A program made the translations under genes and the position numbers. 64,000 bases of DNA from Rhizobacter sp. Root1221. GTDB taxonomy: Bacteria; Pseudomonadota; Gammaproteobacteria; Burkholderiales; Burkholderiaceae_C. Below, piece after piece: positions 55,124 to 64,000 of the stretch. Numbering within the stretch: the first letter of the stretch is position 1; each line of letters opens with the position of its first letter. The stretch lies in assembly GCF_001425785.1 (NCBI RefSeq), contig NZ_LMDI01000075.1:167099-231098 (forward strand), in the 5' to 3' direction. The notes beneath the pieces were generated by a model. The model was not told where the DNA came from, did not search any database, and saw nothing but the letters and a program-made list of their open reading frames with translations.

Positions 55124-58100
55124 GGGGACACCCGGACAGGCAGGATGGCAGGGGGAGAACCAGGGTGGGCGTCGCGCGCACGCCGGCGCCGCCCACCCAG
55201 CCGGTCCATCAGCACGAACACCACCGGCGTCGTGTACAGCGTGAGCAACTGGCTCAGGATCAGCCCGCCCACGATGGCAATGCCCAGCGGCCGGCGCAGC
55301 TCGGCGCCGTCGCCCGTGCCCAGGGCCAGCGGCAAGGCCCCGAAGATCGCCGCGAAGGTCGTCATCAGGATGGGCCGCAGGCGCAGATGGGCAGCCCGGA
55401 CGATTGCCACGCCGGCGCCGGCCCCCGACGCACGCTGGTGATCGATCGCGAAGTCGATCATCATGATCGCGTTCTTCTTGACGATGCCGATCAGCAGGAT
55501 CACGCCGATCAACGCGATGATCGAGAACTCGCTCTTGAACAGCATCAGCGCCAGCAGCGCGCCCACCCCCGCCGAGGGCAAGGTGGACAGGATGGTCACC
55601 GGGTGGATCAGGCTCTCGTACAGCATGCCGAGCACCAGGTAGATGGTGACGACCGCGGCCGCGATCAGCCAGGGTTGCGACGCCAGCGACTGCTGGAAGG
55701 CATTCGCCGTGCCCTGGAAACTGCCATGGACCGACACCGGCACCCCGAGCGCCGACATCGCGCCATTGATCGCGGCCGTGGCCTCGGACAACGACACGCC
55801 TGGCGGCAAGTTGAAGCTGATGGTCGAGGCCGGCGAGCCGCCCTGGTGGTTCACCGCCAGGGGCGTGTTCGTGGTCTCCACGCGGGCGAATGCCGCCAGC
55901 GGCACCTGGGCGCCCGAGTTGCCGGTGACGTACAGGCGCCCGAGCGCCTCCGGCCCCTGCAGGAACGCGGGCGCCAACTCCATCACCACGCGGTACTGGT
56001 TGAGCGCGTTGTAGATCACGCCCACCTGCCGCTGGCCGAAGGCATTGCTCAGCGTGGCATCGAGGTTGGCGACCGTCACCCCCAGCCGCGCCGCGGCGTC
56101 GCGGTCGATCACGAGTGAGGTCTGCATCCCCTTGTCCTGCTGGTCGGTGCTGACGTCGGTCAATTCGGGCAACTGCGAGAACGCATTGCGCACGCGCGGC
56201 GCCCAGGTGCGCAATGCCTCCAGGTCGTCTGCCTGCAGCGTGTACTGGTACTGTGAATTGGACTGGCGGCCGCCGATCCGGATGTCCTGCACCGGCACGA
56301 AAAAGAGATTGGCACCGGGCTCGTGCGCAAGCGTCGCGCGCAGCCGCGCCACGACCGCATCGGCCGGGATGTTGCGCTCCGCCAGCGGCTTGAGCGTGAT
56401 GTAGAAGTTGGCCGTGTTGCGCTGGCCGCCGCCGGTGGAGCCGCTGACCGCCGCCACCGCCGGGTCGGCGCGGACGATGGCCATGAACTTGTCCACCCGC
56501 GCCTGCATCATCTGGAACGAACTGCCCTGGTCGGCCTGCACGCTGCCCGTGAGCACGCCCGTGTCCTGCTGGGGAAAGAAGGTTTTCGGGATCACGGTGT
56601 AGAGGTACCCGTTCAGCACCACCACCGCCAGGAGCGCCAGCAGGGCCCAGGGCTGGTGCCGCAACGTCCAGATCAGCGAGCGGCGGTAGCCCCTGGCGAT
56701 GCGTTGCGCTCCCCGCGCCACGGCGCGGTTCAGGCCGCCGGCCAGCCGCCCCGCCCGATCGGGCGCGCGCGGGCCCGGATGCGGCTTCAGCAGCCTCGAC
56801 GCCATCATCGGCGTGGTGGTGAGCGACACCGCCATCGACACCAGGATGGCCGCCGACAGCACCACGGCGAACTCCCGGAACAGCCGCCCCACCACGCCCC
56901 CCATCAGCAGCAGCGGGATGAAGACCGCGATCAGGCTGAGCGAGATCGCGACCACGGTGAACCCGATCTCGCGCGCCCCGTTCAGGGCCGCCTCGCGCGG
57001 CGCCACGCCCTGCTCGATGCCGCGCGTGATGTTCTCCAGCACCACGATGGCGTCGTCCACCACGAAACCCGTGGCCACCGTCAGGGCCATGGCCGACAGG
57101 TTGTCCAGGCTGTAGCCGCACAGGTACATGACCCCGAAGGTGCCGGCCAGCGACACCGGCACGGCCACCGCCGGGATCAGCGTGGCGCGCCAGCTGCGCA
57201 GGAACAGCAGCACCACGAGGATGACCAGGCCCACGGCGATGGCCATCGCACGCTCGACCTCGCGCAGCGAGGCGCGGATGGTGGGCGTGCGGTCGCTGAT
57301 CACCTTGACGTCGATGGCCGGCGGGATCGACGCCTGCAAGCGGCCCAGGATCTCGCGCACGCGCGCCACCGTCTCGATGACGTTGGCCCCCGGCTCCTTC
57401 TGGACGAAGAGCGAGATGGCCGGCTTGCCATCGGCCGCACCGTAGTTGCGCACGTCCTGCACGGAGTCGACGACGCTCGCCACGTCGCGCAGGCGCACGG
57501 CGGCACCGTTGACATAGGTGAGCAGCGCAGGCGCGTACTCGGCCGCGGTGACGGCCTGGTCGTTGGCGCCGATCTGCCAGCTGCGGCCGCCCTCTTCCAC
57601 CGAACCCAGCGGCCGCCTGGCGTTGGTCGACGTCAGCGCGGTGCGCACCACGTCCAGCGCGATGCCCTTGGCCGCCAGCTTGTCGGGGTCGAGTTCCACG
57701 CGCACGGCCGGCAACGCCCCCCCGCCCACCGTCACCTGCCCCACCCCCTGCACCTGCGACAGGCGCTGCGCCAGCACGGTGGACGCGGCGTCGTACATCT
57801 GGCCCCGCGACAGCGTGGCCGACGTGAGCGCGATGATCATGATCGGCGCGTCCGCCGGGTTCACCTTGCGGTAGGACGGGTTGCTCGGCATGCCGGTGGG
57901 CAGCAACGTGCGCGCGGCATTGATGGCGGCCTGCACGTCCCGCGCGGCGCCGTTGATGTCGCGGTCCAGGTCAAACTGCATCGTGATGCTCGTGGAGCCC
58001 AGCGACGACCGCGAGGTGATCTCGTTGACACCGGCGATGCTGCCCAGGGCGCGCTCGAGCGGCGTGGCCACCGTGGCGGCCATGGTGTCGGGGCTCGCGC

Positions 58101-58257
58101 CCGGCACGGAGGCACTGACCGAGATGGTCGGAAAGTCCACCTGCGGCAGCGGCGCGATGGGCAGCAACTGGAAGCCCAGGGCGCCGGCCAGGGCCAGGCC
58201 GATCGTGACCAGCGTGGTGGCGACCGGCCTGGCGATGAAGGGCGCCGAGATGTTCAT
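55120..58257 (-). CDS. mdtC: RND multidrug efflux permease (MdtC-like)
   Basis: 1045 residues, twelve-helix HME/HAE1-type RND layout with two large periplasmic loops. Visible marks: [52 protein letters not shown]4 motif [19 protein letters not shown] with the paired Asp of proton relay, and [26 protein letters not shown]. It exchanges protons for drugs or bile-salt-like compounds in complex with the second permease, as MdtB/MdtC heteromers do. It overlaps both neighbouring genes by 4 bp. The mdt symbol is by resemblance of the two-permease operon. Confidence 0.9.
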   Translation of the reverse strand: MNISAPFIARPVATTLVTIGLALAGALGFQLLPIAPLPQVDFPTISVSASVPGASPDTMAATVATPLERALGSIAGVNEITSRSSLGSTSITMQFDLDRDINGAARDVQAAINAARTLLPTGMPSNPSYRKVNPADAPIMIIALTSATLSRGQMYDAASTVLAQRLSQVQGVGQVTVGGGALPAVRVELDPDKLAAKGIALDVVRTALTSTNARRPLGSVEEGGRSWQIGANDQAVTAAEYAPALLTYVNGAAVRLRDVASVVDSVQDVRNYGAADGKPAISLFVQKEPGANVIETVARVREILGRLQASIPPAIDVKVISDRTPTIRASLREVERAMAIAVGLVILVVLLFLRSWRATLIPAVAVPVSLAGTFGVMYLCGYSLDNLSAMALTVATGFVVDDAIVVLENITRGIEQGVAPREAALNGAREIGFTVVAISLSLIAVFIPLLLMGGVVGRLFREFAVVLSAAILVSMAVSLTTTPMMASRLLKPHPGPRAPDRAGRLAGGLNRAVARGAQRIARGYRRSLIWTLRHQPWALLALLAVVVLNGYLYTVIPKTFFPQQDTGVLTGSVQADQGSSFQMMQARVDKFMAIVRADPAVAAVSGSTGGGQRNTANFYITLKPLAERNIPADAVVARLRATLAHEPGANLFFVPVQDIRIGGRQSNSQYQYTLQADDLEALRTWAPRVRNAFSQLPELTDVSTDQQDKGMQTSLVIDRDAAARLGVTVANLDATLSNAFGQRQVGVIYNALNQYRVVMELAPAFLQGPEALGRLYVTGNSGAQVPLAAFARVETTNTPLAVNHQGGSPASTISFNLPPGVSLSEATAAINGAMSALGVPVSVHGSFQGTANAFQQSLASQPWLIAAAVVTIYLVLGMLYESLIHPVTILSTLPSAGVGALLALMLFKSEFSIIALIGVILLIGIVKKNAIMMIDFAIDHQRASGAGAGVAIVRAAHLRLRPILMTTFAAIFGALPLALGTGDGAELRRPLGIAIVGGLILSQLLTLYTTPVVFVLMDRLGGRRRRARDAHPGSPPAILPVRVSP

Positions 58258-61200
58258 GCCGCGGCACCGGCCGCTTGCCCGGCCTGCCGGGCCTTCATGC
58301 GCCGCAGCAGGTTGGCAAAACCCAGGTAGATCACCGGCGTGGTGAACAGCGTCAGCAACTGGCTCACGATCAGGCCGCCGACCAGCGTCACGCCCAGCGG
58401 GTGGCGGAGTTCATGCCCCGCGCCGGTGCCGACCATCAGCGGCAACGCGCCGATCAGTGCGGCCATCGTCGTCATCAGGATCGGGCGGAAGCGCAGCAGG
58501 CAGGCCTGGTGGATGGCCTCGCGCGGCGCCAGCCCCGCCTCGCGTTCGGCCTCGAGCGCAAAGTCGATCATCATGATCGCGTTCTTCTTGACGATGCCGA
58601 TCAGGAGCACGATGCCGATGATGCCCACGACCCCGAGTTCCTGGCCCGCGACCAGCAGCGCCAGCAAGGCGCCCAGGCCCGCCGAGGGCAAGGTGGAGAG
58701 GATCGTCACGGGATGGATGAAGCTCTCGTACAGCACCCCCAGCACGATGTACATCGTGACCACGGCCGCCAGGATCAAGAGCACCGTGCTGGTGAGCGAC
58801 GCGCGGAAGGCCTCGGCCGCCCCCTGGAAGCTGGTCTCGACACCCGGCGGCAGGTCGAGCCGGGCTTCCTCGGCCTTGATGGCGTCCACCGCATGGCCCA
58901 GCGACGCCCCCGGCGCCAGGTTGAACGACACCGTGGCCGACGGGAACTGCGAGACGTGGTTGATCGCCAGCGCCGCCGGCCGTTCCACCACTTGCGCCAC
59001 CGACGCCAGCGGCACCTGCACCGTCGTCGCCACGCCGTTGGCGCCGATGGTGCTGCCCGGCACATGCAGGCCGGCGATCGCGTCCGGCCCCCGGCCCGGG
59101 CCCGGCGCCGCTTCCAGCACCACCCGGTACTGGCTGGATTGCGTGTAGATGGTGGAGACGAGCCGCTGGCCGAAGGCGTCGTAGAGCGCCGTGTCGATGC
59201 CCGCCACGGTGACGCCCAGGCGCCCCGCGGCTTCCCGGTCGATCTGCACATACGCCTGCTGCCCATCGTCCTGCAGGTCGGTGGCCACGTCCACCAGGTC
59301 CGGCAGCGTCTTCAACCGTGCCAGCAACCGGTTCGTGCTGGCGACCAGGTCCGTCCGGCTGGGCGAACTGAGGAGGAACTGGTACTGGGTCTTGGCGACA
59401 CGGTCTTCGATGGTCAAGTCCTGCACCGGCTGCATGTAGGCAGTGATGCCGGGCACGTGCGAGGTCGCCACGGCCAGGCGGCGGATGATCTCCGACGCGG
59501 AGGCGTGACGCTCGGCAAAGGGCTTCAGCGTGATCTGCATGCGCCCGGTGTTCAGCGTGGGGTTGGCACCGTCCACGCCGATGAACGAGGCCAGGTGGTC
59601 CACGTCGGGGTCCTTCAGGATCTCGTCGGCGAGGGCCTGCTGGCGCGTGGACATGGCGCCGAACGAGGTCGTCTGCGTGGCCTCGGTGATGACCTGGACC
59701 AGGCCCGTGTCCTGCACCGGGAAGAAGCCCTTGGGCACCGCGGCATAAAGCAGCCCGGTCACAGCGAGCGTCAACGCGAAGACCAGCATCGTGGTGCGGG
59801 GCCGGTCCAGCACCCACGTCAACGCGCGGCCATACCGGGCCACCATGCCGTCGAAGGCGCGTTCGCTCCAGGCACCGAGCCGGCTGTGCGCCTGGGTGTG
59901 CCCGGGCCGCAGCAGCCGTGCGCTCATCATCGGCGTCAGCGTCAGCGAGACGAACGCCGAGATCAGGATGGCCACGGCCAGCGTGATGGCGAACTCGTGG
60001 AACAGGCGGCCCACCACATCGCCCATGAACAACAGCGGGATCAGCACCGCGATCAGCGACACCGTGAGCGAGATGATCGTGAACCCGATCTGCCTGGACC
60101 CCTTGAGCGCCGCCGCCATCGGCGACTCGCCCGCCTCGACGAAGCGCGCGATGTTCTCGATCATCACGATGGCGTCGTCGACCACGAAGCCGGTGGAGAT
60201 CACCATGGCCATCAAGGTGAGGTTGTTGATGGAGAAGCCGGCGAGGTAGATCACGCCGAACGTGCCCACCAGCGACAGCGGCACCGCCACGCCGGGAATC
60301 AGGGTGGCGGTGCCGCTCCGAAGGAACAGGAAGATCACCATCACCACCAGCACCACCGACAGCAGCAACTCGAACCCGGTGTCGGCCACCGACGCGCGGA
60401 TGGTGTTCGTGCGGTCGGCAACGACCTGGACATCGATCGACGCCGGCATCGACGCCTGCAGCTTCGGCAGCAACGCCTTGACCCGCTCCACCGTCTGGAT
60501 CACGTTGGCCCCGGGTTGGCGCTGGACGTTGAGGATGACGCCCGGCGTGCGGTCTGCCCACGCCGCGAGCCGGAGGTTCTCGGCATCGTCCACGATGGAC
60601 GCCACATCCTTCAGCCGCAGCGGATTGCCGTTCTTCCACGCAATGACGAGGTTCTCGTACTCGGCCGCCGACTTCAACTGGTCATTGGCGTCGATGGTGC
60701 TGCTGCGCTGCGGGCCGTCGAAGCTGCCCTTGGCCTGGTTGACGTTCGCCGCGACGATCGACGTGCGCACGTCATCCAGCGACAGGCCCAGCGACGCCAG
60801 CGCCTGCGGATCGGCCTGGATGCGCACGGCGGGACGCTGGCCACCGGCCAGGCTGACCAGGCCCACGCCATCGACCTGCGACAGCTTCGGCGCCAGCCGG
60901 TTCTCGGTCAGGTCGTGCAGCTTGGTCAGCGGCAGCGACGGCGACGTCACCGCGATCGTCAACACCGGCGCATCGGCCGGGTTGACCTTGCTGTAGACCG
61001 GTGGCATCGGCAGGTCGCCCGGCAGCAGGTTGGCACCGGCATTGATGGCGGCCTGCACCTCCTGCTCGGCCACGTCGAGGGACAGGCCGAGCGAGAAACG
61101 CAGCGTGATGACCGACGCACCGCCCGAGCTGGTGCTCGTCATCTGGTTGAGCCCCGGCATCTGCCCGAACTGGCGCTCCAGCGGCGCAGTGACCGTGGTG

Positions 61201-61379
61201 GACATCACGTCGGGGCTCGCGCCGGGGTACAGCGTGGTCACCTCGATGGTCGGGTAGTCCACCTCCGGCAAGGCCGACAGCGGCATCAGCCGGCAGGCCA
61301 ACAGCCCGGACAGCAGGATCGCCAGCATCAGCAGCGACGTGGCGACAGGGCGTTCGATGAAGAAGCGGGAGGGGTTCAT
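58254..61379 (-). CDS. mdtB: RND multidrug efflux permease (MdtB-like)
   Basis: 1041 residues from [18 protein letters not shown]. Marks: [76 protein letters not shown] (TM4 Asp pair), and [66 protein letters not shown]. It differs from the second permease and lies between it and the membrane-fusion gene, the mdtA-mdtB-mdtC order. An alternative upstream ATG at 61412 would overlap the mdtA end. Confidence 0.9.
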   Translation of the reverse strand: MNPSRFFIERPVATSLLMLAILLSGLLACRLMPLSALPEVDYPTIEVTTLYPGASPDVMSTTVTAPLERQFGQMPGLNQMTSTSSGGASVITLRFSLGLSLDVAEQEVQAAINAGANLLPGDLPMPPVYSKVNPADAPVLTIAVTSPSLPLTKLHDLTENRLAPKLSQVDGVGLVSLAGGQRPAVRIQADPQALASLGLSLDDVRTSIVAANVNQAKGSFDGPQRSSTIDANDQLKSAAEYENLVIAWKNGNPLRLKDVASIVDDAENLRLAAWADRTPGVILNVQRQPGANVIQTVERVKALLPKLQASMPASIDVQVVADRTNTIRASVADTGFELLLSVVLVVMVIFLFLRSGTATLIPGVAVPLSLVGTFGVIYLAGFSINNLTLMAMVISTGFVVDDAIVMIENIARFVEAGESPMAAALKGSRQIGFTIISLTVSLIAVLIPLLFMGDVVGRLFHEFAITLAVAILISAFVSLTLTPMMSARLLRPGHTQAHSRLGAWSERAFDGMVARYGRALTWVLDRPRTTMLVFALTLAVTGLLYAAVPKGFFPVQDTGLVQVITEATQTTSFGAMSTRQQALADEILKDPDVDHLASFIGVDGANPTLNTGRMQITLKPFAERHASASEIIRRLAVATSHVPGITAYMQPVQDLTIEDRVAKTQYQFLLSSPSRTDLVASTNRLLARLKTLPDLVDVATDLQDDGQQAYVQIDREAAGRLGVTVAGIDTALYDAFGQRLVSTIYTQSSQYRVVLEAAPGPGRGPDAIAGLHVPGSTIGANGVATTVQVPLASVAQVVERPAALAINHVSQFPSATVSFNLAPGASLGHAVDAIKAEEARLDLPPGVETSFQGAAEAFRASLTSTVLLILAAVVTMYIVLGVLYESFIHPVTILSTLPSAGLGALLALLVAGQELGVVGIIGIVLLIGIVKKNAIMMIDFALEAEREAGLAPREAIHQACLLRFRPILMTTMAALIGALPLMVGTGAGHELRHPLGVTLVGGLIVSQLLTLFTTPVIYLGFANLLRRMKARQAGQAAGAAA

Positions 61380-61389
61380 GGCGCGGCCG

Positions 61390-62751
61390 TCAGCGCGGTG
61401 AATCGGCATCACGCTGATCGCGGTGCGCCTTGAACCAGGCCCGCCGGGCGTCGGGGCTCATGGCCTTGACGGCTTCTGCCTCGGCCGGCGGCAGCCGATC
61501 CAGCCGGCGGGAGTGCCCGCTGTCCGCCGATGACGCCGGGGCGGCGGCGGCCCCCGCGCGCTGCGCCGGGTCGGTGGCGATCACCTCGACCTTCGCCCCT
61601 TCGCGCAACCGGTCCGTGCCGTCGACCACGACCTTCTCGCCGGGCTGCAGCGCACCTTCCACGGCCATCCAGCCGCCATCGACGGCCCCGGGTGTCACGA
61701 CCCGGGTGCTCACCGAGCTGTCGGCATTGACCACATAGACGTAGAAGCCCTGCGCCCCGCGCAGCACCGCCGCCTGCGGCACGGCGAGCACGCCGGCCAG
61801 CGTCTCGCGCTGGAGCACGACGCTCACGGCCTGGTTGGGAAAGAGTGCGTCGTCCGCGTTGGGAAACACCGCCTTGACCTTGATCGTGTCCGTGGCCGGG
61901 TCGATGGCGTTGTCGACCGACGCCACCCGGCCCAGGGCCAGCCGCCGCTTGCCGCCACGGTCCCACGCCTCGACCGGGATCGGCTCATCGGCATGCAACC
62001 GGGCGGCGATGATCGGCACGTTGGAGGCCGGCACGGCGAAGGTCATCGCGATGGGCCGCGTCTGCGTGATCCTGACGATGCCGTTGGCATCGGAGGCCTG
62101 GGCCATGTTGCCGAGGTCGATCTGCTTCAGGCCCACGCGCCCGGCAATCGGCGCGGTGACCCGCGTCCACGACAGTTGCAGCCGTGCGCTGTCCGCCGAA
62201 CCCTGGTCGGCCCGGACCGTGCCCTCCAGCTGGGCCACCAGCGCCACCTGGCTGTCCAGCTGCTGCTTGGGAAGCGCATCCTTGGCCATCAGGTCGCGGT
62301 AACGGGCCAGGTCGACCCGCGCCCCGTCTAGCTGCGCCTTGTCGCGCGCCAACGTGCCCTCGGCCTGGGCCAGTGCCGCCTGGAACGGCCGTGGATCGAT
62401 CTGCGCCAGCCACTGGCCCGCCTGGACCTGCTGGCCTTCCTCGAAGTTCAGGCGCTGCAGCACGCCGCTCACCTGGGCACGCACGGTGGCCGTGTTCGAC
62501 GCCGCGATGCTGCCGATGGCATCGACGTTCACCCGGATGTCCTGCCGGCGCGCAGCCTGCACCGACACGGGCTGGACCGGATTGATGCCGCCGAACCGGC
62601 GCCCGCCGCCCGGCGCACTGGCCGCCCGGCTCGCGGCCCCGCCCGCGGCGTCGGCGCCGTGCGCGCGCCACCACCCGAATCCGCCGCCCGCCAGGAGCAG
62701 GATGCCCACGACCCACGGAAGGACGCGGCGCGACGGCTTTCGGGTCTTCAT
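61390..62751 (-). CDS. mdtA: RND efflux periplasmic adaptor (MdtA-like membrane fusion protein)
   Basis: 453 residues from [20 protein letters not shown]; an upstream frame is discarded because the anchor helix ([19 protein letters not shown]) starts normally here. A Gly/Ala-rich segment precedes the MFP core: [57 protein letters not shown] (lipoyl-like halves), an alpha-hairpin ([22 protein letters not shown]), and [29 protein letters not shown]. The C-terminal tail is extra ([31 protein letters not shown]). It joins permease and outer-membrane factor. It heads the operon and has a TGTCA-repeat promoter, fitting BaeR-like envelope-stress control in E. coli. Confidence 0.9.
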   Translation of the reverse strand: MKTRKPSRRVLPWVVGILLLAGGGFGWWRAHGADAAGGAASRAASAPGGGRRFGGINPVQPVSVQAARRQDIRVNVDAIGSIAASNTATVRAQVSGVLQRLNFEEGQQVQAGQWLAQIDPRPFQAALAQAEGTLARDKAQLDGARVDLARYRDLMAKDALPKQQLDSQVALVAQLEGTVRADQGSADSARLQLSWTRVTAPIAGRVGLKQIDLGNMAQASDANGIVRITQTRPIAMTFAVPASNVPIIAARLHADEPIPVEAWDRGGKRRLALGRVASVDNAIDPATDTIKVKAVFPNADDALFPNQAVSVVLQRETLAGVLAVPQAAVLRGAQGFYVYVVNADSSVSTRVVTPGAVDGGWMAVEGALQPGEKVVVDGTDRLREGAKVEVIATDPAQRAGAAAAPASSADSGHSRRLDRLPPAEAEAVKAMSPDARRAWFKAHRDQRDADSPR

Positions 62752-62825
62752 GACCGGGTTCCTTTCTCTCACACCACCAGGGGGCGGTGTCGTGGAGGCA
62801 TGTTGTGGCCGCCGCGCCCCGGGGG

Positions 62826-62860
62826 TGTTGCAGGGCCGGGAAGCCAGATGACAGATGACA
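62826..62860 (-). promoter_or_regulatory. TGTCA-N2-TGTCA promoter element upstream of mdtA
   Basis: On the minus strand TGTCA-TC-TGTCA (62860-62849) is followed after 16 bp by TGCAACA (62832-62826), 75 bp before the ATG at 62751. It is the cleanest copy of the shared element. Confidence 0.55.
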
Positions 62861-62975
62861 TGCGCCTCGCCGGCGATTCCGGCCACTTATTCCCGGAGAA
62901 GGCCACCTGCGCTGCGTCACCAGACTGCTAGACTGCCGGACGCATCCGAACCGCCTCTACCCCAGCAGCTCTACG

Positions 62976-63596
62976 ATGGAATACCCCGGCAACCTCTTTG
63001 TCGTCGCGGCCCCGAGCGGTGCCGGCAAATCGAGCCTCGTGAAGGCCCTGCTCGAACTCGACTCGCACCTGGTGGTGTCGGTCTCCCACACCACGCGCAG
63101 GCCGCGCGGGCAGGAGCAGGACGGCCGCGAGTACCTGTTCATCGAACCCGCCACGTTCCAGCAGATGGTGGACCGCGGCGACTTCTTCGAATGGGCCGAG
63201 GTGCACGGCAACCGGTACGGCACGTCCCGCGCGGCCATCCAGGAGCGTGTGGCCGTGGGCCAGGACGTGGTGCTGGAGATCGACTACCAGGGCGCGCTGC
63301 AGATCAAGAAGCTGTTCCCGAACGCCATCCTGATCTTCATCCTGCCGCCCAGCTGGGAAGAGCTGGCCCAGCGCCTGGCCCGCCGTGGCGAGGACGCCCA
63401 GGACGTGATCGCACAGCGCCTCGTCAACGCCCGCATCGAGGTCGACCAGGCACGCCACTTCGACTTCGTTATAATCAACGCTCTGTTCGAGACCGCGTTG
63501 TTCGATCTGAAAGCGATCGTCCACGCGCAACGGCTCAAGTACGCGGTGCAGAAGAAGGCCAAGCCTTCGGTTTTCGCTGCCTTGGGTCTGAACTGA
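62976..63596 (+). CDS. gmk: Guanylate kinase
   Basis: 206 residues, starting [23 protein letters not shown] (P-loop APSGAGKSS). Guanylate-kinase blocks [22 protein letters not shown] (GMP-binding), [19 protein letters not shown] and [30 protein letters not shown] follow. It phosphorylates GMP and dGMP. It stands 25 bp before rpoZ in the usual gmk-rpoZ order. The yicC gene that normally lies just upstream is over 54 kb away. Confidence 0.97.
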   Translation: MEYPGNLFVVAAPSGAGKSSLVKALLELDSHLVVSVSHTTRRPRGQEQDGREYLFIEPATFQQMVDRGDFFEWAEVHGNRYGTSRAAIQERVAVGQDVVLEIDYQGALQIKKLFPNAILIFILPPSWEELAQRLARRGEDAQDVIAQRLVNARIEVDQARHFDFVIINALFETALFDLKAIVHAQRLKYAVQKKAKPSVFAALGLN

Positions 63597-63621
63597 TCCC
63601 TTTGCTACCCGGAGTGACCCC

Positions 63622-63825
63622 ATGGCCCGCATCACCGTCGAAGACTGCCTCACCAAGATCCCGAACCGCTTCCAGCTGGTTCTGGCCGCCACGTACCGTG
63701 CGCGGATGCTGAGCCAAGGCCACGCCCCGAAGATCGAAACGAAGAACAAACCGGGCGTCACCGCCCTGCGCGAGATCGCCGCCGGCGAAATCGGCATCGA
63801 AATGCTCCGCAAGGTTCCGGTCTAA
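63622..63825 (+). CDS. rpoZ: DNA-directed RNA polymerase omega subunit
   Basis: 67 residues, [30 protein letters not shown] and [21 protein letters not shown], the typical omega sequence. It promotes assembly of the RNA polymerase beta' subunit and takes part in the ppGpp response. It follows gmk by 25 bp. In related genomes spoT/relA usually comes next; here a terminator follows directly and no gene begins within the remaining window. Confidence 0.97.
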   Translation: MARITVEDCLTKIPNRFQLVLAATYRARMLSQGHAPKIETKNKPGVTALREIAAGEIGIEMLRKVPV

Positions 63826-63842
63826 ACCCCCGAACCCCAGCG

Positions 63843-63867
63843 AAAAGGCCCCTTTGGGGCCTTTTTT
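63843..63867 (+). terminator. Rho-independent terminator after rpoZ
   Basis: A 10-bp stem AAAAGGCCCC / GGGGCCTTTT around the loop TTT, running into TTTTTT. It begins 18 bp after the rpoZ stop and is a textbook intrinsic terminator. Confidence 0.92.
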
Positions 63868-64000
63868 CATGGCCGAACGCCAACGCCCATCGCGAGACGG
63901 TTGAGATCCCGGCCTGCGCCAATGGGATGGACGCCCCACCCCTAACGGCATCGATGTGCCAAAGTGGAAGTGTCTAAGCAACCACTGACGAAAGCGAGGC

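Noticed and set aside
58275..61433. A 1052-codon open frame on the plus strand inside the RND permease region
   Set aside because: It is antisense to a permease with clear motifs, and its translation is Arg/His/Gln-rich without a fold.
63868..64000. Start of an insertion sequence or spoT gene after rpoZ
   Set aside because: The 130 bp contain no ORF with a family mark and no clear terminal inverted repeat; the window ends too early to judge.

Overview
The window reads as a GC-rich betaproteobacterial chromosome, most likely order Burkholderiales and a Rubrivivax/Leptothrix/Rhizobacter-type lineage. This is inferred from the gene order hemW-rdgB-rph-PP2C-kinase-yicC and gmk-rpoZ, the cheD-cheB pair and the PHA genes; species cannot be fixed from sequence alone. 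Several genes (a bacterial expansin fused to a cellulose-binding module and two candidate type III effectors under PIP-box promoters) point to a plant-associated lifestyle. No type III secretion structural gene, tRNA, rRNA, insertion sequence or CRISPR array is seen.

Layout. 1-1332: end of cheD and cheB. 1333-2860: GC-rich hairpin repeats and a minus-strand gene with a Cys-His-Asp transglutaminase-like triad (HopX/AvrPphE-like) behind a PIP box. 2927-8415: housekeeping block hemW, rdgB, rph, PP2C phosphatase, Ser/Thr kinase (all minus) and divergent yicC. 8517-9524: secreted expansin-CBM2. 9869-11612: a small putative RiPP operon, a 78-aa precursor followed by a radical SAM/SPASM maturase. 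11580-34532: sixteen consecutive minus-strand genes, read as aceE-aceF-lpdA-hydrolase-maeB-lipA-dctA-ndh-phaC-phaA-phaB-phasin-like-cydA-cydB-dctB-dctD, with a near-consensus sigma-54 promoter in front of aceE. 34896-42557: envelope genes (HtrA protease, patatin, small exported proteins, SbmA/YddA-type ABC protein, beta-barrel). 42877-50148: a 2423-residue SKWP-repeat effector-like gene with a perfect PIP box and -10 element. 50221-53341: small exported proteins and a hybrid histidine kinase. 53726-62751: MdtABC-like RND efflux operon with its outer-membrane factor. 62976-63825: gmk and rpoZ with a terminator.

How the parts work together. The 23-kb operon forms one metabolic circuit: C4-dicarboxylate uptake (DctA), malate to pyruvate (MaeB), pyruvate to acetyl-CoA (AceE/AceF/LpdA, lipoylated via LipA), acetyl-CoA to polyhydroxybutyrate (PhaA/B/C plus a phasin-like protein), and NADH disposal through NDH-2 and a bd-type oxidase, apparently under its own DctB/DctD and sigma-54. 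Six minus-strand transcription units of the envelope region share a TGTCA-N2-TGTCA direct repeat, five of them followed after 16-17 bp by a TGCAACA-like block, suggesting one envelope-stress-type regulon. The yicC and gmk genes, usually close neighbours in this order, are separated here by about 54.5 kb, so most of the window may be an accessory insertion.

Best candidates for something undescribed: the giant SKWP protein, which beyond its 13 repeats carries a DxDxDGD motif reminiscent of RNA polymerase active sites and two tandem C-terminal RelA/SpoT-like regions; the transglutaminase-like effector candidate; the two-gene RiPP locus; and the TGTCA-repeat regulon.
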